34,219 nucleotides of DNA from NCBI GenBank assembly GCA_028872645.1, contig JAPKDK010000004.1:1-34219 (forward strand), read 5' to 3'. Below the pieces are notes generated by a model, which was not told where the DNA came from, made no database searches, and saw nothing but the letters and a program-made list of their open reading frames with translations. A program made the position numbers and the translations under genes. Shown here one piece after another: positions 17,100 through 25,646 of the stretch. This DNA is from Verrucomicrobiota bacterium. Its GTDB lineage: Bacteria; Verrucomicrobiota; Verrucomicrobiia; Limisphaerales; UBA1100. Each line of letters opens with the position of its first letter. Position 1 is the first letter of the stretch.

Positions 17100-17761
17100 G
17101 ACTGCTTAAATAAGTCCGCGTCTTTTGTGGGAGCAGCCGAAGCACCATCGGCTTTCTTTTTGCGACGTCCCGGTTTTTCCATTTCACTCACCATCCGCAA
17201 AGCGTCGAGCGAAGTCTTTTCCATATCCAAAACAATATCTCCCACCACGGTGACGAGATGGTTGTAGCCCACATAACACGGCACCCCCACTGCCAGCCCA
17301 AGCGCGAGCGGCATCAACGATAGGGCAAAGTGCGCGTGATGATCGGTGATGACCGCTTCGCCGGTCTTCATAAAACCGAGCACCGAGCCGAGTAGCCCAA
17401 GCAACGGCGCCACCTGCCCCAGCGTGGCCAGCACGCCGAGGCGTTGCTCCAGCCGGGCGGTTTCCATGCTGCCGGATTGTTGCAACGCTTCCTTCACCTC
17501 TTCGCGCGGGCGATTGTGTTGGGTGAGGACGGTCTTCACCAAACGCGCGGCGGGGCTGGGTGTGGCGTCACAAATATCAATGGCCTCCACCAGGTTTTTC
17601 TGGCGGAGCACATTTTTCAGGCCACCGAGGAGGGCGGTGGTGTTGATCTGCACGCGATGATACGTGAGGCGTCGCTCCACAAACACCACCGCGCCCAGCG
17701 CGCTGGCGGCCAGCAACACCCAAACCATCGATCCCCCCTGCAGCAAAGTCGCAGCAAACAT
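17096..17761 (-). CDS. MotA/TolQ/ExbB proton-channel family protein (atypical)
   Basis: 'LGVLATLGQVAPLLGLLGSVLGFMKTGEAV' and 'MPLALGLAVGVPCYVGYNHLVTVVGDI'. Confidence 0.9.
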   Translation of the reverse strand: MFAATLLQGGSMVWVLLAASALGAVVFVERRLTYHRVQINTTALLGGLKNVLRQKNLVEAIDICDATPSPAARLVKTVLTQHNRPREEVKEALQQSGSMETARLEQRLGVLATLGQVAPLLGLLGSVLGFMKTGEAVITDHHAHFALSLMPLALGLAVGVPCYVGYNHLVTVVGDIVLDMEKTSLDALRMVSEMEKPGRRKKKADGASAAPTKDADLFKQS

Positions 17762-17846
17762 GTCTGTTTATAAATCAACCGCCCACCCAAGGTCACGCCA
17801 ATAACTTCGCCTTGCCGCTGCCGCCTTCTCCAGCCCACCCTCGCAA

Positions 17847-18227
17847 ATGAGCCAACCCGACCAACTTCGCGAACTTTTTCGCATGCAGAAATCCCTCAAC
17901 GAACGCATCGGCGTGCAAACCGATGGCATGACCGATGAGCAAAAAACTGAATGGACCCTCAACTATTGCCGCGCAATGAGCCAGGAACTCGCCGAGCTCA
18001 CCGACAGCGTGCCGTGGAAGTGGTGGGCCAAATACCAAAAGCTCGACGAACAAAATGCGCGCGTGGAGGTGGTCGACCTATTTCACTTTCTCATCAGCCT
18101 CGCGCAGGTTTTGGGGATGAGCGCGGATGATGTTTATGAAGCGTATTTGAAAAAGAACGAGGTCAACTTCCAACGCCAAGATAGTGGCTACACGGAAAAA
18201 GACCACGACGACTCAAAGCATATTTAA
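17847..18227 (+). CDS. Dimeric (all-alpha) dUTPase-family NTP pyrophosphatase
   Basis: 'CRAMSQELAELTDSVPWKWWAKYQKLDEQNARVEVVDLFHFLISLAQVLGMSADDVYEAYLKKNEVNFQRQDSGY'. Confidence 0.85.
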   Translation: MSQPDQLRELFRMQKSLNERIGVQTDGMTDEQKTEWTLNYCRAMSQELAELTDSVPWKWWAKYQKLDEQNARVEVVDLFHFLISLAQVLGMSADDVYEAYLKKNEVNFQRQDSGYTEKDHDDSKHI

Positions 18228-18238
18228 CCTAAATAGAT

Positions 18239-18799
18239 ATGGCCGCCACCCCGCCACCGGAGCATTTGCGTGATGAAGTTGAGAGCGTGCTCATCGGCGA
18301 AATCGAGATTGCCGTGCGCGTGCGCGAACTGGCGGCCGACATCGAGCGTGACTTCGCCGGAAAGGATTTACTGATCGTCGCCCTGCTCACCGGCACCGTG
18401 CCTTTCCTCGCCGATCTCATCCGCCACATCGCGCTGCCGATGCGGCTGGATTTCATGGGCGTCTCCAGTTATGGTAACAACACCACGCCAGGCAAACTGG
18501 TCTTCACCAAAGAACTCCGCCTCGAAGCCCGCGAGAGCGATGTGCTCCTCGTCGATGACATCCTCGACAGCGGCAAAACCCTCCGCGCCGTCATCGACAA
18601 ACTCAAAGCCCTCCAGCCCCGCAGCCTGAAGACCTGCGTGCTGCTCGAGAAAAAATCCCGCCGCACCGAAACCATCCCCACCGATTACATCGGCTTCGAA
18701 GTCCCTGACAAATTCGTAATCGGCTACGGCCTCGACTACGCCGAGCGTTATCGCAACCTGCCGTTCATCGGAGTGCTCAAACCCGAGGTTTACTCATGA
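18239..18799 (+). CDS. hpt: Hypoxanthine phosphoribosyltransferase
   Basis: PRPP motif 'VLLVDDILDSGKTLRAVIDKLKAL'; 'DFMGVSSYGNNTTPG'; 'VIGYGLDYAERYRNLPFIGVLKPEVY'. Confidence 0.95.
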   Translation: MAATPPPEHLRDEVESVLIGEIEIAVRVRELAADIERDFAGKDLLIVALLTGTVPFLADLIRHIALPMRLDFMGVSSYGNNTTPGKLVFTKELRLEARESDVLLVDDILDSGKTLRAVIDKLKALQPRSLKTCVLLEKKSRRTETIPTDYIGFEVPDKFVIGYGLDYAERYRNLPFIGVLKPEVYS

Positions 18800-19041
18800 A
18801 AGTAACCGTAAAGTTTTGGTCTTACTTTCGCGACTTAACCGAATGCGGCGAAACTTCACTCGAAGTTAACGAAGGTGAAACACTCGGCAATGTGCACGCG
18901 GCAGTGATGACAAAATTTCCCAAGCTCGCTGAAATGAAAAAAAGCACCCTCAAAGCCGTGGGTGTGGATTATCAAACGGACGATTTCATTTTAAGCGATG
19001 GCGATGAAGTGTCGCTGTTCCCACCGGTGCAAGGCGGATGA
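18796..19041 (+). CDS. moaD: MoaD/ThiS-family sulfur carrier protein
   Basis: 81-aa ubiquitin-like protein ending 'DGDEVSLFPPVQGG' (C-terminal GG); 4-nt overlap with hpt. Confidence 0.88.
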   Translation: MKVTVKFWSYFRDLTECGETSLEVNEGETLGNVHAAVMTKFPKLAEMKKSTLKAVGVDYQTDDFILSDGDEVSLFPPVQGG

Positions 19042-19063
19042 AAATATTCCCCACAAGCGCAAA

Positions 19064-19117
19064 GGTAGGGCGTGCTCTCCGAGCTCGCCAAGGCGGTTTC
19101 GAAGAAACCGCCCTACC
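19064..19117. repeat. Compact palindromic element with nested hairpins (family R4) between moaD and moaE
   Basis: Outer stem GGTAGGGCG (19064-19072)/CGCCCTACC (19109-19117); inner perfect hairpin GGCGGTTTC-GAA-GAAACCGCC (19092-19112); second small hairpin GCTC-TCC-GAGC. Outer and inner stems share bases and compete in part. Confidence 0.7.
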
Positions 19118-19132
19118 CTCCACAGTCACCAA

Positions 19133-19510
19133 ATGAAAACCAAACTCGACCTCACCCCCAACCCCATCGCCGAAACCCAACCGGCGATGACTGATGATAT
19201 GGGCGCGGTGGTGGTGTTCCACGGCGTGGTGCGCGGCAGGGAAGACGAGAAATCCATTCGCGGCATTCATTACGAAGCCAACACGGCGATGGCCCGCCAT
19301 CAGTTCAAAATTATTTTTGCCGCCATCGAAAAACAATGGCCGATTGAATCCATCCGCCTCGTCCATCGCGTGGGCGAGGTGGCGGTAAACGAGGCATCGC
19401 TGTGGGTGGAAGTCATCGCCCCTCACCGCGCCGAAGCCTTCGCGGCGTGCCAGTTTTTGATCGATGAAATGAAACAGAAAGTGCCGATTTGGAAACGGGC
19501 ACTAAATTAA
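19133..19510 (+). CDS. moaE: Molybdopterin synthase catalytic subunit
   Basis: 'GAVVVFHGVVRGREDEKSIRGIHYEANTAMA', 'RLVHRVGEVAVNEASLWVEVIAPHRAEAFAACQFLIDEMKQKVPIWKRA'. Confidence 0.94.
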   Translation: MKTKLDLTPNPIAETQPAMTDDMGAVVVFHGVVRGREDEKSIRGIHYEANTAMARHQFKIIFAAIEKQWPIESIRLVHRVGEVAVNEASLWVEVIAPHRAEAFAACQFLIDEMKQKVPIWKRALN

Positions 19511-20254
19511 CTCCACCCCCACGGGGCAGTGATCGGAGCCCATCACTTCGGGCAAAATAAATGCCTTTTTCAAGCGCGGGCGCAGGCTTTCAGAAATCAA
19601 AAAATAATCAATCCGCCAGCCGATGTTTCGGGCGCGGGCGTTGAGGCGATTGCTCCACCACGAGTAATGGCCGCCACCAGTTTCAAATTCACGGAAGGTG
19701 TCCACCAAGCCCGCCGCTACAAATGCATCGAACCCCGCGCGTTCTTCGGAAGTGAAACCGGCGTTGTTTTTGTTGGCCTTGAAATTTGTTAAATCGATTT
19801 CTTTGTGCGACACATTCAAGTCGCCGCACACAATCACCGGCTTGCGGCGCTCAAGTTTTTTGAGGTACGCAAGAAAAGCGCGATCCCATTCCTGCCGATA
19901 CGGCAAACGCGCAAGGCTGCGTTGCGCATTGGGCACATAAACATTCACCAAAAAGAAATCATCATGCTCCGTCGTCAGCACACGGCCTTCGTGGTCATGT
20001 GCGGCTTTACCGATGCCGCGAGTGACTTTGATGGAGGGCGTTTTGATGAAAGTGATCACGCCGGAATAACCTTTTTTCTCGGCAGGATTCCAATGGGCTT
20101 CGTATGCCTTCGGCCAATCGGGCTCCACTTGTTCAGGCAACGCGCGGCTTTCCTGCACGCAGAGGATGTCCGGCTGTGCTTTTCCCAACCAACTGGCGAA
20201 GCCTTTTTTCTGCACGGCGCGCAGGCCGTTGATGTTCCACGAGAGGATTTTCAC
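19502..20254 (-). CDS. xth: Exodeoxyribonuclease III (GTG start assumed)
   Basis: 'VKILSWNINGLRAVQKKGFASWLGKAQPDILCVQES', 'CGDLNVSHKEIDL', 'WRIDYFLISESL', 'MGSDHCPVGVEL'. Confidence 0.95.
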   Translation of the reverse strand: MKILSWNINGLRAVQKKGFASWLGKAQPDILCVQESRALPEQVEPDWPKAYEAHWNPAEKKGYSGVITFIKTPSIKVTRGIGKAAHDHEGRVLTTEHDDFFLVNVYVPNAQRSLARLPYRQEWDRAFLAYLKKLERRKPVIVCGDLNVSHKEIDLTNFKANKNNAGFTSEERAGFDAFVAAGLVDTFREFETGGGHYSWWSNRLNARARNIGWRIDYFLISESLRPRLKKAFILPEVMGSDHCPVGVELI

Positions 20255-21120
20255 TACACTTCTTTCACCACACCCCAATGCACATCGAGCCGCTTGGTGA
20301 GATAAATTTTCACGGCCTTGAGCAAAGCCTTGGCTTCGCATTGTTGACCGACGGTGACGATTTGTTTGAGCGTCATTCCGGATTTTATGTGAAAACTTTC
20401 CTGCGCAATCACCGGCCCTTCGTCGAGCTGCATGCTCACAAAATGCGCGGTGACACCAGCGATTTTCACGCCGTGCTCGTACGCCTGCCGATACGCTTGC
20501 GGCCCGGGAAAACTCGGCAGCAACGAAGGATGAATGTTGATGATCTTGTTTTTGTAACGCCACACAAAATCGGGTGACAAAATTTTCATAAACCGCGCGA
20601 GCACTACGAAATCCACTTCGTGCGTTTCCAAAACGCGCAGCGCTTTTTTCTCGGCGCGCGCGCGATCGTTCCACGGGATGTGCACGAACGGCAGATTGTA
20701 CTGATGCGCCAGCGATTTGAGGTCGGGCCGATTGCCCAGCACCACCACCGGCTCGGCTTGTTTGAGTTGCCCCTTTTGGAAGGCCGCCAGCAACCCCTCG
20801 GGACACGCCGACTCGCGTGTAACCATCAGCGCCATTCGCTGTTTGCGCCCCGACTCAGTGAGGCGCAGGCGCATTTCCATTCCCAATTCCTTGCCCAACG
20901 CGTTGAGACCGCGCTTGAGCGTGGCAGGTTTGAGCTGCCCATCGCGCCACGAGGCTTGGATGGCCATACTGAATTGCCCACGCGTGACCGCTTCTTCCAG
21001 CGCCTCGATGTTTGCTTTTTGTTGAAAAAGAAAATTCGTAACGCGCGCGATCACACCGGTCTTGTCCCGGCCAATCACAGTAATGGTAGCGAAGCGCTGC
21101 ATACGCGCGCAGCAAAGCAA
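20254..21120 (-). CDS. purU: Formyltetrahydrofolate deformylase
   Basis: N-terminal ACT domain 'ATITVIGRDKTGVIARVTNFLFQQKANIEAL'; formyltransferase-like 'KIINIHPSLLPSFPGPQAYRQAYEHGVKIAGVTAHFV'; start may be the inner ATG near 21102. Confidence 0.93.
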   Translation of the reverse strand: MLCCARMQRFATITVIGRDKTGVIARVTNFLFQQKANIEALEEAVTRGQFSMAIQASWRDGQLKPATLKRGLNALGKELGMEMRLRLTESGRKQRMALMVTRESACPEGLLAAFQKGQLKQAEPVVVLGNRPDLKSLAHQYNLPFVHIPWNDRARAEKKALRVLETHEVDFVVLARFMKILSPDFVWRYKNKIINIHPSLLPSFPGPQAYRQAYEHGVKIAGVTAHFVSMQLDEGPVIAQESFHIKSGMTLKQIVTVGQQCEAKALLKAVKIYLTKRLDVHWGVVKEV

Positions 21121-21217
21121 ACCGACCCGCGCATAGCAACCTTTTCGCCTTCCGGATCATACGCTCACGTACAATTGAGCTTGTTTCCGCCGCCAAAAAA
21201 AGTCATAAAAACCGCCC

Positions 21218-23029
21218 ATGAGTGCCGACTCTGCTTCTGCTTCCGAACCCAAACTGAAACTCACCCGCACACAATGGCTGATTTGCTTCATCGCCACGCT
21301 GGGGTTTCTGTTCGATATTTATGAACTGCTGATGCTGCCACTAATCGGCAAGGATGCCTTGGGAGATTTGGCGGGGGTGCGGCCGGGCACGCCGGAATTT
21401 ACACATTGGTTTCGAATTATCTTTTTTGTGCCGGCCATTTGCGGCGGCATCTTTGGTTTGCTGGGTGGTTACTTGACCGATCTGTTTGGTCGACGACGGG
21501 TGCTGACTTACAGCATTTTGCTTTATGCAGTAGCAGCGTTTTGCGCGGGCTTTTCCACCACGCCGTATCAGTTGCTCTTTTTCCGTTGCCTCGTGTTCAT
21601 CGGCGTGTGCGTGGAGTTTGTGGCAGCGGTGGCTTGGTTGTCTGAATTGTTTCCGGATCGCGTACAGCGCGAAAAAGTTTTGGGCTATACCCAAGCCTTC
21701 TCCTCGGTGGGCGGCCTCACGGTGGCCATCGTGTACGGCTACCTTTCGCAAATCGCCAGCACCGGCGGCGGGCTGCCGGTGATGCCCGATTGGTTTGCCG
21801 GTTTGCTTGGACCAATTTCCGATGGCAGCGACACCGCCGTGTGGCGGTACACGTTGATGAGCGGATTGATCCCCGCCATCCCGCTGATTATCATCCGCCC
21901 CTTCCTCCCGGAGTCGCCTCAATGGCAAAAGAAAAAGGACGCCGGCCAACTCAAACGCCCAAGCTTGGCCGCGTTATTTGCTCCGCAATTTAAAAGGACG
22001 ACTATAATAATCACTCTACTCTTCGCCCTCGCCTACGGCGGAGCATTCGGCGCGCTACAACATATGCGGCTCATCCTGCCCAATGCCCCCGAGGTGGCAG
22101 CCGCCTCGAACACGGCCAAAACGAAAGCCGTGGAAGCTGCTCAAGCCAAGAATTTGGACAAAAAGAAAACTACAATCCTCGGCAAAAAAGCCTTCAAGGC
22201 CGCCGAAGGTGTGCACGTAGCGCACGTGACCAAAGTGCAGGAGGTCGGGGGCTTGTTCGGGCGGGCATTAATGGCGATGGTGATGGTGATCGTCGTGGCG
22301 CGCGGCGCGGCCAATATTTTACCCTTTGTGGGCTGGTCCGTTCTGGCGGTGTTTCTCATTTACGAATCGCTGATGGGCTTTGGCCTGAAATTCGCCGACC
22401 CCAACGCCAGCGTACTCACCGCCCATTTGATGTGCCTCGGCAAAGGCATTTTGTTTGGCGGCATCCTCGGCATCCCCGTTTGGTGGCTCACCACGCGGCT
22501 CACGAATTATCTAAAAGACGCCCCGTGCCGATCCGTCCTGCGCGCCTTTCAATTGCCCGGAATAATTTTGATGCCCCTCATCTTTGGCTTCCTCATTGCC
22601 AACAGCCTTTCTACCGCGTACATCGGCGTGTTCATTGCCGGACTGCTCGTCATCGGGCAATTCACCTTTTGGGGCAATATGTTGCCGCGCTATTTCCCCG
22701 TGCACCTGCGTGGCACCGGCGAAAGTTTTGCCGCCAATATCGGTGGCCGCCTCATCGGCACCAGCTTCGCCTTTCTTGTGTTCACCGTCACCGACGAAAA
22801 ATGGCAAGGCCTCTTCCCGCAATCCCTCCACGGCACCGACGGTTTCCCAATGCGCGTCGCTTATACAACCGCCGCCATCGGATTCTTTGTCTTCGCGCTC
22901 GGCTGGTTCATCGCTGGCAAACTTCCTGATCCAAAATTTGGAAATCACGAAGATGAAAACGAGGATGATTCCCAAACCATCGCGCCGGAGGATGAAGGCT
23001 TAACCGACGAGGCGGATTCTAAGGTTTAA
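21218..23029 (+). CDS. MFS transporter with extended central loop
   Basis: 603 aa; multiple TM segments; 'GGYLTDLFGRRRVLTYSILLYAVAAF'; 'AWLSELFPDRVQREKVLGYTQAFSSVGGL'. Confidence 0.88.
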   Translation: MSADSASASEPKLKLTRTQWLICFIATLGFLFDIYELLMLPLIGKDALGDLAGVRPGTPEFTHWFRIIFFVPAICGGIFGLLGGYLTDLFGRRRVLTYSILLYAVAAFCAGFSTTPYQLLFFRCLVFIGVCVEFVAAVAWLSELFPDRVQREKVLGYTQAFSSVGGLTVAIVYGYLSQIASTGGGLPVMPDWFAGLLGPISDGSDTAVWRYTLMSGLIPAIPLIIIRPFLPESPQWQKKKDAGQLKRPSLAALFAPQFKRTTIIITLLFALAYGGAFGALQHMRLILPNAPEVAAASNTAKTKAVEAAQAKNLDKKKTTILGKKAFKAAEGVHVAHVTKVQEVGGLFGRALMAMVMVIVVARGAANILPFVGWSVLAVFLIYESLMGFGLKFADPNASVLTAHLMCLGKGILFGGILGIPVWWLTTRLTNYLKDAPCRSVLRAFQLPGIILMPLIFGFLIANSLSTAYIGVFIAGLLVIGQFTFWGNMLPRYFPVHLRGTGESFAANIGGRLIGTSFAFLVFTVTDEKWQGLFPQSLHGTDGFPMRVAYTTAAIGFFVFALGWFIAGKLPDPKFGNHEDENEDDSQTIAPEDEGLTDEADSKV

Positions 23030-24011
23030 GCACAATCTTCCCCGACAGTGTGCCCGCGAGGCCGATGGTGTTTTCCTCCTGCAACCGATGCGCCGCCGCC
23101 GCTTCACTCAGCGGCAGCACACAATCGATGTTCGCCTTCAACTTCCCCTCGGCGAGCCAGTGATTGATGTCATCGCCGCATTGGCGCTGCTCAGCCGCGG
23201 GATAATTGAACATCGCGAAACCGTGCACCGAGCAATCCTTCACGTACAACGCCCCCACCGGTAGCACCGGCCGGGCATCGCGGCCGGCCATCACCACCAT
23301 CCGCCCGCGTTTGGCGAGCAGTGAAATCGCCCAGTCAAAATCCGTCTCGCGCCGCGTCTCCCATAGCACGTCCACGCCACCAGGCGCCCATTCCAAAACG
23401 CGCGCGGCTACGTTGTCATTTTTATAATTAACCACCTTGTCCGCGCCGAACGACTTGGCCTTTTCTACACGCTCGTCATTGCCGGCGGTGGCAATCACCC
23501 GCGCACCGAGGGCCTTGGAAATTTGCACCACCATCGAGCCCACCCCGCCCGCGCCACCATTTACAAAAATCGTCTCGCCCGCCACCACCTTCGCGCGCAG
23601 CACCAAGCCAATGTGCGCCGTGATGCCCACCAGCGCCACCGCCGCCGCATCCTCATCGCTTACGCCCTCGGGGGTCGCGTGCAGCCAATCCGCGCCCACG
23701 CACGCCAACTCCGCCGCTGTTCCCTGCCGACCCTGCCCGCCCTGATTCGCGCCCCAAACCCGGTCGCCAGTTTTCCATTGCGAGACTCCCTCGCCCACCG
23801 CCGCCACCACGCCTGCCAAGTCGCTGCCCACCACAAACGGCAGCGGCAACTCCGCCGCCACCATCCCGCCACGCGTGTACGTGTCGATGGGATTCACGGA
23901 CGCCGCGCCCACGCGCACGAGCACTTCGCCCGCACCGGGCACGGGGTCCTGCAATTCGCCAAACTGAATCACCTCTGGCCCGCCAGTCTGCTCAATGTAC
24001 GCCGCCTTCAC
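23019..24011 (-). CDS. Zinc-type/quinone-oxidoreductase-like MDR family protein
   Basis: 'VKAAYIEQTGGPEVIQFGELQDPVPGAGEVLVRVGAASVNPIDTYTRGG'; 'ETIFVNGGAGGVGSMVVQISKALGARVIATAGNDE'; GTG start inferred. Confidence 0.9.
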   Translation of the reverse strand: MKAAYIEQTGGPEVIQFGELQDPVPGAGEVLVRVGAASVNPIDTYTRGGMVAAELPLPFVVGSDLAGVVAAVGEGVSQWKTGDRVWGANQGGQGRQGTAAELACVGADWLHATPEGVSDEDAAAVALVGITAHIGLVLRAKVVAGETIFVNGGAGGVGSMVVQISKALGARVIATAGNDERVEKAKSFGADKVVNYKNDNVAARVLEWAPGGVDVLWETRRETDFDWAISLLAKRGRMVVMAGRDARPVLPVGALYVKDCSVHGFAMFNYPAAEQRQCGDDINHWLAEGKLKANIDCVLPLSEAAAAHRLQEENTIGLAGTLSGKIVLKP

Positions 24012-24530
24012 CGTCCACAATTGATGACCCACAATCTGAATTAATTCAAGCGAACAAACCTCCCCATTCTCTGTGCGCAGGGGCAGACCACAATCCTCCA
24101 TTAGCTTGTTACACAGCACTGGACTTCACCCGCACCCGAAGGGGTTTTACGTTCGGTGGAAATCCAATGCCGGTTCAGCCAATTCAATGGGAATCGGTTC
24201 CAACTCCGCTTCAAACCGCTCCACCAGCGACCCCAGTCGATTCATCGTATCGTACTTCTCCCCCCGCGCCGCAATTTTCAAAGCCAGTGAAGCGTGGTTC
24301 TCCGCCCGATCCGCCACGCCCTCCAAATGCCTCGACAACAATTACCACCGGCTCCGATCCGGATCCCGCGATCCGTCGGCGTTTTCGGCTGTGTGTGCAT
24401 ACCAAGGCGTAGGGCTTTCACTTATATATTTGCAAAACGCGGATGGTTTCTTTCAAAAAAGTGATTTTATTTCGAAGGATGAACGATGATGTGGGACAAA
24501 TGCTCTCCCATTAGTCCGAAAATGTGATTT

Positions 24531-25559
24531 TTAGTCCATGCCGGCGAGTTGGGGGAGGTCTACTTTAGCGCCGGTGGTGGCGGATTGGATTCCGGCTTCT
24601 AAAATTTCCTGGGCGTCGCGGCAGTGACCGGGACGGCAGAGGGGTTGGAAAGCCGTGTCGTTGTCGAGGCTGTGCAGGAAATGGGCGATGGGGGTTTGCA
24701 AATGTGTTGGCAGCTCGGGCACGTCCACTTCTTTGCCTTCGGGGTTTTTCCGGGTGGCGAGTAATAGGCGGCCATTTCCCGGCTCGGCGAGGAGCGTGCC
24801 TTCGGTGCCGTAGATTTGGGTGTGGTAGTTGGTGGCTTTGTCGATCTGCGTCCAACTGGCCTCGGCGATGCAAATGGCTTTGGGGTATTGCATCAGCAAC
24901 ACGGCGTTGTCTTCCGCATCGAGGTTGGTCTTCCCGAGATTGCCGGTGACGGCGGTGATGCTGTGCGGGCGGCCCAGCAGCACGCGCGAGAGCACTGCAC
25001 CGTAGCAGCAATAATCCAACAACGCGCCGCCGCCGTTGCGGTTGGGGTCGTAGAGCCAATCGCAAAAATATTCGCTCGCGCCCATTTCCTTGGGGCCTTG
25101 ATGCGCGGCGCGATAGCGCACTTGCCACACTTCGCCAATTTCGCCGGACTGCGCGAGGGCGAGCGCGTGTTGCACGCCGGGCCACCACGCGATGGGCCAG
25201 TTGACCATTAGCCGCTTGCCGGAGGTGTCGGCGGTTTGCAGGAGTTGATCGGCCCCGGCAAGATCGGCGGCGAGGGGTTTTTCGATGAGTACGTGCCAGC
25301 CGCGTTTGAGGGCTTTCACGCCTTCCTCCACGCCGGCACGGTTATCACCAAAGAGGCAAACCGCATCGAGCGGTTCGCCCGCAGCCATCTCAGCGGAATC
25401 GGTGTAAGTGGCTACGCCAAATTCCTTGCCGATGCGCTCAAGCAAAGGCGGCTTCGTACTGGCGGCGGCGACCAGTTCCACGTGTTCGTTGGCCGCCATA
25501 TCCGGCAGCAAATCCCACACGTGATCGTGCGACAACCCAATGAGTCCCATGCGAATCAT
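24531..25559 (-). CDS. Gfo/Idh/MocA family oxidoreductase
   Basis: 'RMGLIGLSHDHVWDLLPDMAA', 'GWHVLIEKPLAADLAGADQLLQTADTSGKRLMVNWPIAW'. Confidence 0.92.
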   Translation of the reverse strand: MIRMGLIGLSHDHVWDLLPDMAANEHVELVAAASTKPPLLERIGKEFGVATYTDSAEMAAGEPLDAVCLFGDNRAGVEEGVKALKRGWHVLIEKPLAADLAGADQLLQTADTSGKRLMVNWPIAWWPGVQHALALAQSGEIGEVWQVRYRAAHQGPKEMGASEYFCDWLYDPNRNGGGALLDYCCYGAVLSRVLLGRPHSITAVTGNLGKTNLDAEDNAVLLMQYPKAICIAEASWTQIDKATNYHTQIYGTEGTLLAEPGNGRLLLATRKNPEGKEVDVPELPTHLQTPIAHFLHSLDNDTAFQPLCRPGHCRDAQEILEAGIQSATTGAKVDLPQLAGMD

Positions 25560-25646
25560 ACATGCAAAGTGTGGGGCGAACGGGGGCGGGGCTCAATCTT
25601 TTCCTGTGGAAAATGAAGCCATTCCATTTTGGAAAGAATCAGGCCG

